Positions 8,254-16,026 of a DNA stretch of 64,000 nt are shown here, piece after piece; the stretch's first letter is position 1; the number at the start of each line of letters is the position of its first letter. Below the pieces are notes generated by a model. The model was given only the letters and a program-made list of their open reading frames with translations. It was not told the origin of the DNA and made no database searches. The stretch is from Erysipelotrichales bacterium. GTDB taxonomy: Bacteria; Bacillota_I; Bacilli_A; Erysipelotrichales; Erysipelotrichaceae. Position numbers and translations under genes: made by a program. The stretch lies in contig CAJTJP010000001.1 in the NCBI GenBank assembly GCA_910576855.1, forward strand, positions 169,457-233,456. The letters are read 5' to 3'.

Positions 8254-11200
8254 ATGAATCGTAAAATGATTATAACTGGAATTAGCTTGATGTGTTTATT
8301 ATCGATAGGAAATATGATTCATAATATTTCAAATACAATCTATGGATATACGCCCACTTTTCATTTAAAGAAAGGTGCTAAAGTAATTTATGGAGAGTAT
8401 AAAAGTCAAGAACAAATATGGGATGTTGGAAATATAGACTCAAATCAAATATTGCTGATGTCAACAACAGGTTTGGGTGAATTTCCTGTTTTTGGTTCTA
8501 GTACTGCATCTTCTTGCAACATGGAGCCAACCTCTCATCATTATTTATATTGTCCAACAACCATTTTACATGATGAGATTAGGAACATTCTTTTAAATGT
8601 TGTTGAAACAGCTAATACAATTGATGTACCGTTCTTACCTTCTATTAAGCAATTGGAAGATGGAGGGAGTTTAGGATTATTAGTAAATGATAGAGAATTT
8701 AAAGATGATACTGATTACTGGGTGGACGGCTCTGTAAATATGCATGGATATGGCGGTAATTATTATGGATATATTGAATTCAATGTTATCATGGTCGGCA
8801 AAACCACTTCCACGCCACTTTATTCTATACCAATATATTATGGCAAAGGAAATACTTCCCTTCCATTATCTAATCGGATAACGACGAGAACCTCAACGAT
8901 ACCGAATTCAGTTACTGATCCAGCTGAGGTGCAGCTTCGTCCATTTATGATAATTAGTAATGAAGTATCTTTTGCCGCTCCGGTCAGTTTTTCAGATGGT
9001 AAACTTCATCAATACATGCAAACATCTAGCATTCCGGGAGATAAATCTGTGGCAAACGCAATGCAGCTAAGAATAAAAGATTTGTCATTAACTGCTCACT
9101 TTATGGATGTTAAAAATAGAGATGGCAGATCGATTTTTAAATCAGTGAAAGATAGTGAAATATACTTACAAGTAGATGCAAATAAAGTGCAGAATACACA
9201 TATCTCAATCTTATTATATGATATCAATACGCATGAATTAAAATATTATAAAGTGATAGAACCAACAAGGAACGGAATTAATGATTATGTGTTAGATTTG
9301 ACGGATATTCCAATAGGAAAATATGATTTGGCAGTGATTAATGAAGACATTGATACAACATCTGGAAGACCGGTGATTGCTTCCGAAATTTCAGATACAA
9401 TGCCTTTGGAAATCGTTGCACCATTAACCATAACAACAACTCCAAGGACTGGTTTAGAATATAACAGGAATGTAAATAACGGAGATACTGTAGCTACTTA
9501 CACAACCAAAGACGGTGTAAGCCCAATTACTGTGAGTGTTGTAAGTGATACAAGTGTAAATGGGCATGCGAATGATTATCAACTGTTTTCAATATCTAAT
9601 GGAAATGTCGTTGTTAATGATCCAAATGGTTTGGATGCCGGTGACTATTATTTCAAACTCAATGCAATTGATGATAATGGAGATCCGGTAGGTGGTGTAA
9701 ATAGTAATACTATTCATATTGTGGTCGCAAAGAGTAATCCGACAGTAGCGTTCAATAATCCGAGTACCACCAAGAAATCAATCGCAGCTGCCGCTACAGC
9801 TTGGAATGAAACAGCGACTGCGACTCCAAGTACAGGTACTAAGATAACCTATAGTATTACGGGTGGTGATGTATCACTGATCTCAATTAATCCTGATACA
9901 GGAGCGATTACTTATACAGGAAGCAATGCGTTCGGTAAGGTAAAGATAAGGGCAACGGTTGATGATGATCCGACAACGGGAAATGATAATTATAATTCAG
10001 CATTTGTTGAAAAAGAAATCGTGATCTATCGAGAGGTAGACGGAAGTGTAACACCGCATGCCAATTCATCAGATACAACGATTCCTACCTTTACAGCTTC
10101 TGATTCCAATGTCAGAACAGGGGGAATTATCGGTACGATACACGGAACATTCGGTACACCCGATACGATAGGCGGAAGTACAACGACTTATCATTATGGT
10201 TTAAAACCGGGAGTAGGAAATGCGAGCTTTTTTAGCGTTGATCCCAATACCGGTGTCATCAAGACAACAGCGAATTTAGGAGTGAACAGCTATCATATCA
10301 CAGTAACGGTAAGTGATAACTGGAGCACAAAGGAAATTCCTGTAACAATCAATGTCGGAGTAGCTGCGGCAGAGAATCTGAAGTTTTATGAGAACAGTAC
10401 CTCGAATACAGTGATAACGACAAAGAGTGTGAAGGCAACAGATACAGGAGTGACGGTCTACGCGACAGTCAAAGGAAGCACCAATAATAATCCTGTCACT
10501 TATCGTATTAAGGATGGCTCAACAAATGTAATCACAGTGAATTCAAGCAGCGGAGCGATAACGATCAACGGGGTAGGAACGGTCATCATTGTCGCAGAGA
10601 AAAACGGAGCTGCAGGACAGGCCAACGCAAGTGCTGAGCTGACCTTTACGGTAACTGCGGGAACACAGAATTTCATCTATACAGACAGCGCAGGAAATGA
10701 GCTTCCTAAAACAAGCAACAAGTATAATGCGATCAGTGAAGTGTATGCGCCAAGTAAAACGATTCAGCTCTATACGGCAGGGAATCCGACAGGCAGTACA
10801 GTAACATACCGTTTAAAGGCAGGAAGTCCGACTGATGTGATATCGGTAGACAGTACAACAGGAGAAGTAACGGTATTAAATGCGAGTATCTCACCGAGTC
10901 AAATAGATAAGGTGATCGTAGAGGCAACGAGTCATGATCCAACAGGAAATTACAGTGATAAAACGATAGAGATAGCGATCAATATCACAAAGGCAAATCA
11001 AACGATATCGTTTGCGGGAATCACCTATGCGACAAGCGGAAACGGAACGGTAACGCCTGTCATCAATGAACAGGATATCTCAAGTAATGCAGGTGGAGTC
11101 ACAGTAAACGATACAGATTACTTTATAACGATAGACAGCGGAATCAGCACATCGATCGCATGGACGAATGACGGAGTGAATATTGATTACAGCTACAGTG

Positions 11201-12657
11201 GAGATAATGGGTTAGATATACCGCTGCATGTAGAGAAGCCGGGGAATCGAAACTACAATAAGGCAGAAGCAGACGGCATGATGCACATCATGGGACCGAA
11301 TGAGAATACATTGGCGTTGAATCGACCGGGAAAAATCATTTACGGCGATCATTTCACAATCCGAAGCCTACAGGATGATTCAAGCAGTACGAATGTACAG
11401 TATACCTTTACGGTGGACAATACGACCTATATCTCCAATCCTACCGTAACAGGAAACAAGGCAGAATTTGATGCGTTAAAGTACAGCGGAAGTACAAATA
11501 TCCAAATCAAGGTGACAAGAACGGCAGACGGAGAAGTACCGCTAAGTAAAACGATAAGTGTACAGGTGTTACCGAAACCAATCGAAATCATCATTGATGA
11601 TAAGGCAAAGCTGAAGGGAGAGCAGAATCCAGCCTTGACGTATCAAGACTTCAAATCACAGCTTGTCACATGGAACGGTGTACAGGATGTGATACAGGCG
11701 AATGATATCAAGCTGAGTACTACGGCGAAAACAAACAGTAATGCAGGAAGCTATCCGATCAAGGGAGACAGTAACCTATTAAATACAGCTTATCCAAACT
11801 ACACCTTTACATTCAAAGAGGGAACACTAAAAGTCAAAGAGGAGAACATACAGGATCATTGGTATCATTTAGAATTAGATGATGGAAACAACACCTTATA
11901 TACAGGCGGATGGACAAATAAGGATGTGAACATCATCAGCGACCACAACGATTATATCAACCTATCGTTAGACCAAAGCACATGGAAACCAAACCAAGTC
12001 ACGGTGACAAAAGAAGGAGAAACGAACCAAAGCTTTTGGATGAAAAAGAACAGCGGAGCTGTTACGAAAGAGAAGCAGGAAATCATCAAGATAGACAAGA
12101 CAGCACCAAAAGTAAAAGGCATCAAAGCGAAAGATACCAACAATACCCTACAAAACGTTATCAACAAGCTGACAGGCGGAATCTTCTTTAAGCCGGGGAC
12201 AGCGTTTGAGATCACGACCGATGATTCTAAAGATAATTTAAAAGTGAGTGGGACAAAGGAAATCAGCTATAAGGTATATGAGTTGAACAACGGAAGTGAA
12301 CAGGAAATCAAGAACGGAACACTGGCTGTCACAAACGAAAAGGCAAAGATCACAATCAGTAATACGGTAGGAAGCTATAAGGTGTGTGTGATAGCGACCG
12401 ATTATGCAGGAAACACAAATACCGAAAGTTGTCATGAAGTTACGCTAAAGAAAATCGATGTGGATGTAGACAAAGATGGCAAACCTGATTTCAATGATCC
12501 TGATGGAGATGGCTGTCCGGACTTAAACATCAAATGGAAGGATCCAAATGATGAAACCAAATGGATCGTCATCAACGGGGACAGAAATAATGACGGTATT
12601 CCGGACTTAAATATCGACAGTGATGGGGACGGTATACCTTGCAATGACGAGAATTAA
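8254..12657 (+). CDS. Adhesin 2, 5' part; gene interrupted by the ICE and lacking the wall anchor
   Basis: 1,467 residues: signal peptide (about 1-30), N-terminal module, Ig-like repeats, MBG-like domain and only the first Asp-rich repeats. From 9736 on it is nearly identical to adhesin 1. Host coding sequence ends in the 11-bp core at 12622-12632; the last eight codons (IPCNDEN-like end and stop) come from the ICE. The missing part, about 270 codons with the remaining Asp-rich repeats and sorting signal, is at 52188-52998. The present product would be secreted rather than wall-anchored. Joining the halves gives a 1,729-codon gene in frame. Start supported by AAAGGA 7 nt before the ATG. Confidence 0.85.
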   Translation: MNRKMIITGISLMCLLSIGNMIHNISNTIYGYTPTFHLKKGAKVIYGEYKSQEQIWDVGNIDSNQILLMSTTGLGEFPVFGSSTASSCNMEPTSHHYLYCPTTILHDEIRNILLNVVETANTIDVPFLPSIKQLEDGGSLGLLVNDREFKDDTDYWVDGSVNMHGYGGNYYGYIEFNVIMVGKTTSTPLYSIPIYYGKGNTSLPLSNRITTRTSTIPNSVTDPAEVQLRPFMIISNEVSFAAPVSFSDGKLHQYMQTSSIPGDKSVANAMQLRIKDLSLTAHFMDVKNRDGRSIFKSVKDSEIYLQVDANKVQNTHISILLYDINTHELKYYKVIEPTRNGINDYVLDLTDIPIGKYDLAVINEDIDTTSGRPVIASEISDTMPLEIVAPLTITTTPRTGLEYNRNVNNGDTVATYTTKDGVSPITVSVVSDTSVNGHANDYQLFSISNGNVVVNDPNGLDAGDYYFKLNAIDDNGDPVGGVNSNTIHIVVAKSNPTVAFNNPSTTKKSIAAAATAWNETATATPSTGTKITYSITGGDVSLISINPDTGAITYTGSNAFGKVKIRATVDDDPTTGNDNYNSAFVEKEIVIYREVDGSVTPHANSSDTTIPTFTASDSNVRTGGIIGTIHGTFGTPDTIGGSTTTYHYGLKPGVGNASFFSVDPNTGVIKTTANLGVNSYHITVTVSDNWSTKEIPVTINVGVAAAENLKFYENSTSNTVITTKSVKATDTGVTVYATVKGSTNNNPVTYRIKDGSTNVITVNSSSGAITINGVGTVIIVAEKNGAAGQANASAELTFTVTAGTQNFIYTDSAGNELPKTSNKYNAISEVYAPSKTIQLYTAGNPTGSTVTYRLKAGSPTDVISVDSTTGEVTVLNASISPSQIDKVIVEATSHDPTGNYSDKTIEIAINITKANQTISFAGITYATSGNGTVTPVINEQDISSNAGGVTVNDTDYFITIDSGISTSIAWTNDGVNIDYSYSGDNGLDIPLHVEKPGNRNYNKAEADGMMHIMGPNENTLALNRPGKIIYGDHFTIRSLQDDSSSTNVQYTFTVDNTTYISNPTVTGNKAEFDALKYSGSTNIQIKVTRTADGEVPLSKTISVQVLPKPIEIIIDDKAKLKGEQNPALTYQDFKSQLVTWNGVQDVIQANDIKLSTTAKTNSNAGSYPIKGDSNLLNTAYPNYTFTFKEGTLKVKEENIQDHWYHLELDDGNNTLYTGGWTNKDVNIISDHNDYINLSLDQSTWKPNQVTVTKEGETNQSFWMKKNSGAVTKEKQEIIKIDKTAPKVKGIKAKDTNNTLQNVINKLTGGIFFKPGTAFEITTDDSKDNLKVSGTKEISYKVYELNNGSEQEIKNGTLAVTNEKAKITISNTVGSYKVCVIATDYAGNTNTESCHEVTLKKIDVDVDKDGKPDFNDPDGDGCPDLNIKWKDPNDETKWIVINGDRNNDGIPDLNIDSDGDGIPCNDEN
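9736..12632 (+). repeat. 2.9-kb direct repeat, copy 2 (inside adhesin 2)
   Basis: Partner of 4403-7299. It ends exactly at the ICE core because the ICE interrupts the alignment; the match to adhesin 1 resumes at 52188 on the far side of the element. Confidence 0.85.
12622..12632 (+). repeat. attL core
   Basis: GATGGGGACGG, encoding D-G-D-G in the adhesin frame. The sequence to its left aligns with adhesin 1; the sequence to its right does not and belongs to the ICE. Confidence 0.75.
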
Positions 12658-12658
12658 G

Positions 12659-12679
12659 AAAAAGCCTTATATAAAGGCT
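12659..12679. repeat. ICE end repeat, left copy
   Basis: AAAAAGCCTT-AT-ATAAAGGCT, a hairpin-forming sequence 26 nt inside attL. A near copy is at 52114-52135 at the other end in the same orientation. It may be an Int accessory site, a terminator isolating the element, or both. Confidence 0.5.
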
Positions 12680-12714
12680 CTAAATGATTAAGGCTAGGAT
12701 TGTTTTTATATTGA

Positions 12715-12734
12715 TTTACACCAGTTTTACACCA
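12715..12734 (+). repeat. Probable integrase arm-binding repeats, left end
   Basis: Two copies of TTTACACCA at 12715 and 12726, spaced 11 bp, about one helical turn. The right end has TACACCA twice, also 11 bp apart (52043, 52054). Paired arm repeats at both ends are the arrangement of Tn916-family Int N-terminal domain sites. Confidence 0.6.
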
Positions 12735-12741
12735 ATTTTAG

Positions 12742-12766
12742 AAAAGCATATTGTAATGCTTTTTTA
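12742..12766 (+). terminator. Intrinsic terminator inside left ICE end
   Basis: AAAAGCAT / ATGCTTTT with a six-nt loop, followed by T. It would stop host transcription entering from the interrupted adhesin gene. Confidence 0.7.
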
Positions 12767-12789
12767 TTGATTATTATATTTGTTTTTAT

Positions 12790-12819
12790 GAATGAAAGAA
12801 TAGGAAATCATTCTATAAT
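12790..12819 (+). promoter_or_regulatory. Probable promoter and operator for the PAPS-reductase-like gene
   Basis: Perfect TATAAT at 12814-12819. The inverted repeat GAATGA (12790-12795) / TCATTC (12808-12813) abuts the -10 box and covers the spacer and -35 area. There is no good TTGACA, so a regulator or non-standard sigma may be needed. Confidence 0.45.
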
Positions 12820-12873
12820 GATAATAGCATATAATTGAATATGAAGCAACTATATGCGAATACAAACAATTCT

Positions 12874-12901
12874 CAGAGCGTGTAATATGCTCTGTTTTTT
12901 T
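12874..12901 (+). terminator. Attenuator-like hairpin before the PAPS-reductase-like gene
   Basis: CAGAGC / GCTCTG stem followed by seven T, only 3 nt before the TGGAGGAG ribosome binding site. A short ORF starting at 12841 has its stop codon inside the loop. One of six such leaders in the ICE. Confidence 0.6.
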
Positions 12902-12916
12902 ATTGGAGGAGATAAC

Positions 12917-13966
12917 ATGACATGCATTAAAGAAATGTCCAAAGAATTAAACACAAAAATAGTAAACGCAATGGAGCGGATAGAACAATTAGTACGCATG
13001 ACTGATGGCAAATGCTACTTATCTTTTTCTGGTGGGAAAGACAGTACAGTGGTATTGGCGTTAATAAAAATGTGCCAAGATATATATACGATAAGACCTT
13101 ATAGTATACCTGCGGTGTATAGCGAAACAGGATTGGAATTAGGCGCTACAAGTAGGTTTGTTCGATTTATTAAAGACACCTATTATCCAAACATACATAT
13201 GATACGCCCTATTTACTCTTTTCACTACATAATTGAAAATTTTGGTAAGCCAATCAAGTCAAAAATGCGGAGCGAATATTTATTTAGATACCATTCTAAA
13301 AACAGTCAGAGCGCACTGTCGAATTTACTCGATCCAAAACAAAAGAAAATATATATAGCAAATAAAGACCTCCATATGTTACATCCTGATTTTAAAATCC
13401 AGTGTACTAACAAATGTTGTCTATATCTTAAGAAAAAACCTTTTGATACATATTCAAAAAATAATGATATCCTCGGATATTTAACTGGATTACGAATGGC
13501 GGAGGGAGGGGCTCGTACCATGAATGCGTTGAATAGAGTTAAAAATGGCGGTAGATTGTGTATGACTGCAAGTAAAGGAAAAACAGTTATAATGCCAATC
13601 ATTGACTGGACTAACCAAGATATAGAAGATTTTATAAGTTATTACAATGTTCCGCTTTCAGAAGCCTATACTGAATATCATTGTAAAAGAACAGGTTGCT
13701 TTCTTTGTCCTTATTCTTTGAATTTAAAGGAAGATTTAAGCGTATTGTATTACAATGAACCAAATCGTTATACTGCTGCTATACACTGGCTTAAAGATGT
13801 TTATATCGCACAGAACGTAATACTACCTTTTGATTTTACATATGAGAGAGAGCGTATTAAAAAATGGGCAGATGAATATGACAAAATGAGGTACGATATG
13901 ATGTTGAAATATAGACCCAATATTGCGTCTAAACATAGTAATTGCCAGTTATCATTAGATCTTTAA
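12917..13966 (+). CDS. Phosphoadenosine phosphosulfate reductase family protein
   Basis: 349 residues, cytoplasmic. The PP-loop nucleotide-binding motif SGGKDST is at residues 38-44. Cysteine groups at about 159-165 (CTNKCC) and about 265-272 (CKRTGCFLC) suggest a metal or Fe-S site. Family members activate or reduce sulfur compounds; versions on phages and mobile elements (IbrA and DndC-like) act in DNA-related or unknown processes, and IbrA is paired with a ParB-like protein. Here ParA and ParB are the next genes. The ATG at 12917 follows GGAGGAG; a longer in-frame ORF from 12854 would read through the attenuator hairpin and is rejected. Probable ICE cargo, since the transfer machinery does not need it. 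Confidence 0.75.
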   Translation: MTCIKEMSKELNTKIVNAMERIEQLVRMTDGKCYLSFSGGKDSTVVLALIKMCQDIYTIRPYSIPAVYSETGLELGATSRFVRFIKDTYYPNIHMIRPIYSFHYIIENFGKPIKSKMRSEYLFRYHSKNSQSALSNLLDPKQKKIYIANKDLHMLHPDFKIQCTNKCCLYLKKKPFDTYSKNNDILGYLTGLRMAEGGARTMNALNRVKNGGRLCMTASKGKTVIMPIIDWTNQDIEDFISYYNVPLSEAYTEYHCKRTGCFLCPYSLNLKEDLSVLYYNEPNRYTAAIHWLKDVYIAQNVILPFDFTYERERIKKWADEYDKMRYDMMLKYRPNIASKHSNCQLSLDL

Positions 13967-13972
13967 AGAAAA

Positions 13973-14093
13973 ATAGACTTGTCTATGTAATAAGACAGGT
14001 CTATCGGTCATATGGTCTAGCAATCCATATGGTAACAAAACTTAACTCCTACTACCCTTACCTAAGTCAACTTAATGTAAGATGTAGGAGTTA
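13973..14093 (+). ncRNA. Structured non-coding segment, three consecutive hairpins
   Basis: Three adjacent stems: 13973-13984 / 13993-14004 (12 bp with one G-U), 14009-14015 / 14025-14031 (7 bp) and 14043-14052 / 14084-14093 (10 bp perfect). No ORF is credible here. Lying just upstream of parA, it could be a leader RNA or a partition centromere-like array, but no standard parS sequence was seen. Confidence 0.45.
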
Positions 14094-14130
14094 GGAACTG
14101 GTACCTATCTTCTAACATAAATAAATCTTA

Positions 14131-14166
14131 AATCAAGATATATTTGAAGTTTATCTTGATTTTTAT
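14131..14166 (+). terminator. Intrinsic terminator upstream of parA
   Basis: AATCAAGATA / TATCTTGATT perfect 10-bp stem with a run of T. It separates the structured segment from the parA leader, or acts as a control point if the transcript continues. Confidence 0.65.
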
Positions 14167-14199
14167 TGAAAGTCATGATTGACTAGAAAGGAAATATCA

Positions 14200-14226
14200 A
14201 TGAAAACTATAGTATCACTTTTTTAA
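14200..14226 (+). CDS. Putative 8-aa leader peptide upstream of parA
   Basis: ATG through TAA encodes MKTIVSLF. It is preceded by AAAGGA with 7-nt spacing, better than chance for so short an ORF. It lies between a terminator and the attenuator-like hairpin before parA, as in leader-peptide attenuation such as that described upstream of tetM in Tn916. Confidence 0.35.
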   Translation: MKTIVSLF

Positions 14227-14254
14227 GCAACATAGAAATTAAAATGAATAATGG

Positions 14255-14278
14255 CAGGGCAAACACGCTCTGTTTTTT
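14255..14278 (+). terminator. Attenuator-like hairpin before parA
   Basis: CAGGGC / GCTCTG stem (one G-U) plus six T, ending about 10 nt before AAGGAGG of parA. Stem and position resemble the hairpin before the gene at 12917. Confidence 0.55.
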
Positions 14279-14299
14279 ATTGCAAATCAAGGAGGAACA

Positions 14300-15124
14300 A
14301 TGACAAAAATTATTGCAATATCTAATCAAAAAGGCGGAGTAGGAAAAACAACAACTACCATAACACTGGGGGCGGGTTTGGTTCAGCAAGGTAAGAAAGT
14401 CTTGTTAATTGACTTTGATCCTCAAGGCAACATGACAAGTGCTTTAGGTGTTAAAGAGCCTGATGAACTAACAAATACAATATCATATCTAATGGATCAA
14501 GAACTGAAATCACAACCTATCCTCATGAAAGATACTATTCTTAAGCATAATGAGGGAATGGATTTCATTCCTTGCAATATCAATTTAGCAAGTATAGACG
14601 CAAAACTCGTCAATACATTTTCAAGAGAGAAAGTTTTAAAAAGAGTGCTGAGCAGGGTTAAGAATAAATATGACTATATCCTTATTGATTGTCTGCCTAC
14701 GATCAATTTATTGAATATAAATGCTTTGACTGCGGCAACTGATGTCATAATACCTGTGCAAGCAGAGCATTTATCTATTATGGGATTGCGCTCATTACTT
14801 GACAGTGTAAAAAGAGTAAAAAGAGAATTGAACAGAAAACTCAATATTGAGGGCATTGTAATCACAATGACTGATAATCGAACTAACCTATCTAAAATTG
14901 TAGAAAAAACTATAAGAGACAATTTAGGAAATTCAATCCATATCTTTGCTGAATCTATACCTCGTTCTGTGCGTGTCGCTGAAAGTAGCCTTGCAGGGTG
15001 CAGTGTCGTACAGACAGATCCTCATGGAAAAGCAACAAAGGCTTATCAGAGCATAGTTATGGAGGTCTTGATGAATGAAGAAAAATCAATTAGAAAACTC
15101 CATGAAAAATATAGGGATCGCTGA
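14300..15124 (+). CDS. parA: ParA-family partition ATPase
   Basis: 274 residues. Deviant Walker A KGGVGKTT at about residues 11-18, the DFDPQGN motif at about 39-45 and the Walker B-like YILIDCLP near 130. ParA ATPases dimerise on DNA with ATP and work with ParB to segregate or stabilise replicons. On an ICE this suggests maintenance of the circular excised form. AAGGAGG precedes the ATG. The 3' end overlaps parB by 50 bp, so the two are translationally coupled. No TM segment or signal peptide, and no sign of decay. Confidence 0.9.
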   Translation: MTKIIAISNQKGGVGKTTTTITLGAGLVQQGKKVLLIDFDPQGNMTSALGVKEPDELTNTISYLMDQELKSQPILMKDTILKHNEGMDFIPCNINLASIDAKLVNTFSREKVLKRVLSRVKNKYDYILIDCLPTINLLNINALTAATDVIIPVQAEHLSIMGLRSLLDSVKRVKRELNRKLNIEGIVITMTDNRTNLSKIVEKTIRDNLGNSIHIFAESIPRSVRVAESSLAGCSVVQTDPHGKATKAYQSIVMEVLMNEEKSIRKLHEKYRDR

Positions 15125-16007
15125 TTTTTACAAAACACAAGAGGAATTGGAACAAGGAGAATTAGGGAAATACACTTACATTAAAATTAGTGAAATTGAT
15201 GATTTTCCCGATCATCCGTATGGACTGCATGAGGATAGCGAGGACATGAAACAATTAAACGAAAGCATTGCTAACAATGGGATTTTGAATCCTGTATTGA
15301 TACGACCAAAAAATGATAATAGATATGAGATGATTTCGGGACATCGAAGAAAATATGTAGCAGAATTGAATGGTATGCAAGATATTCCATGTATCATAAA
15401 AGAATTATCAGATGAACAGGCAACGATTCTCATGATTGACTCGAACATAACACGGGAGAATATACTTCCCTCTGAAAAAGCCAAAGCATATAAAATGCGC
15501 TATGAAGCAATGAAACATCAAGGTAAAGCAACTTCTAGCCCACTGGGCGAGAGGCTGTTGTCTATTACTAAAATGAGTCAAGAAGTAGGAGATAGTGAAA
15601 GACAAATTAGTCGCTATATACAGTTAAATAATTTAATACCCGAAATCTTGAAATTGGTAGATAACGGTAAAATGAAGTTACGACCCGCAGTAGAGATATC
15701 AAGACTATCTGAAAAAGAGCAAGAAGATTTGCACGAAATAATCCAAGTAGAGGGGCGTGTCCCATCTCTTGAGCAAGCGGAAAAAATGAAAAAAACAAGT
15801 AGATTAGGCAGACTTACGGATGATCGCATACTGGAAATCATGATTGAGCAAAAGCCGAACGAGCAAGACAGGTATATCATTAAACAAAATGAGGTAAGGA
15901 AGTATATTCCAAAGTCGTATACACCGAAACAGGTACAAGACCTCATAATTGAATTGTTGAAACAATGGTATCAAAAAAGACAAAGAGAAATGGAACAAGA
16001 GCGTTAA
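15075..16007 (+). CDS. parB: ParB/Spo0J-family DNA-binding protein
   Basis: 310 residues. N-terminal ParB domain with the CTP-binding GHRR box (SGHRRKYVAELNG at about 90-102) and ITRENILPSEKAKAY at about 124. A helix-turn-helix follows near 170-190 (MSQEVGDSERQISRYI). The C-terminus is short and charged. It overlaps parA by 50 bp in another frame; its GGAGG at 15061-15065 lies inside parA. It probably forms the partition complex with ParA. The DNA site is unknown, and the hairpin cluster at 13973-14093 is only a candidate. Confidence 0.9.
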   Translation: MKKNQLENSMKNIGIADFYKTQEELEQGELGKYTYIKISEIDDFPDHPYGLHEDSEDMKQLNESIANNGILNPVLIRPKNDNRYEMISGHRRKYVAELNGMQDIPCIIKELSDEQATILMIDSNITRENILPSEKAKAYKMRYEAMKHQGKATSSPLGERLLSITKMSQEVGDSERQISRYIQLNNLIPEILKLVDNGKMKLRPAVEISRLSEKEQEDLHEIIQVEGRVPSLEQAEKMKKTSRLGRLTDDRILEIMIEQKPNEQDRYIIKQNEVRKYIPKSYTPKQVQDLIIELLKQWYQKRQREMEQER

Positions 16008-16026
16008 AGAAAGGACGTGAAAATGT

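Noticed and set aside
12854..12916. Longer N-terminus for the PAPS-reductase-like protein
   Set aside because: The extension reads through the attenuator hairpin and its GGAGGAG; the ATG at 12917 is better placed.
14300..16007. Standard Spo0J-type parS site for the ICE ParB
   Set aside because: No TGTTTCACGTGAAACA-like sequence was seen near parA-parB; the site, if any, is different.
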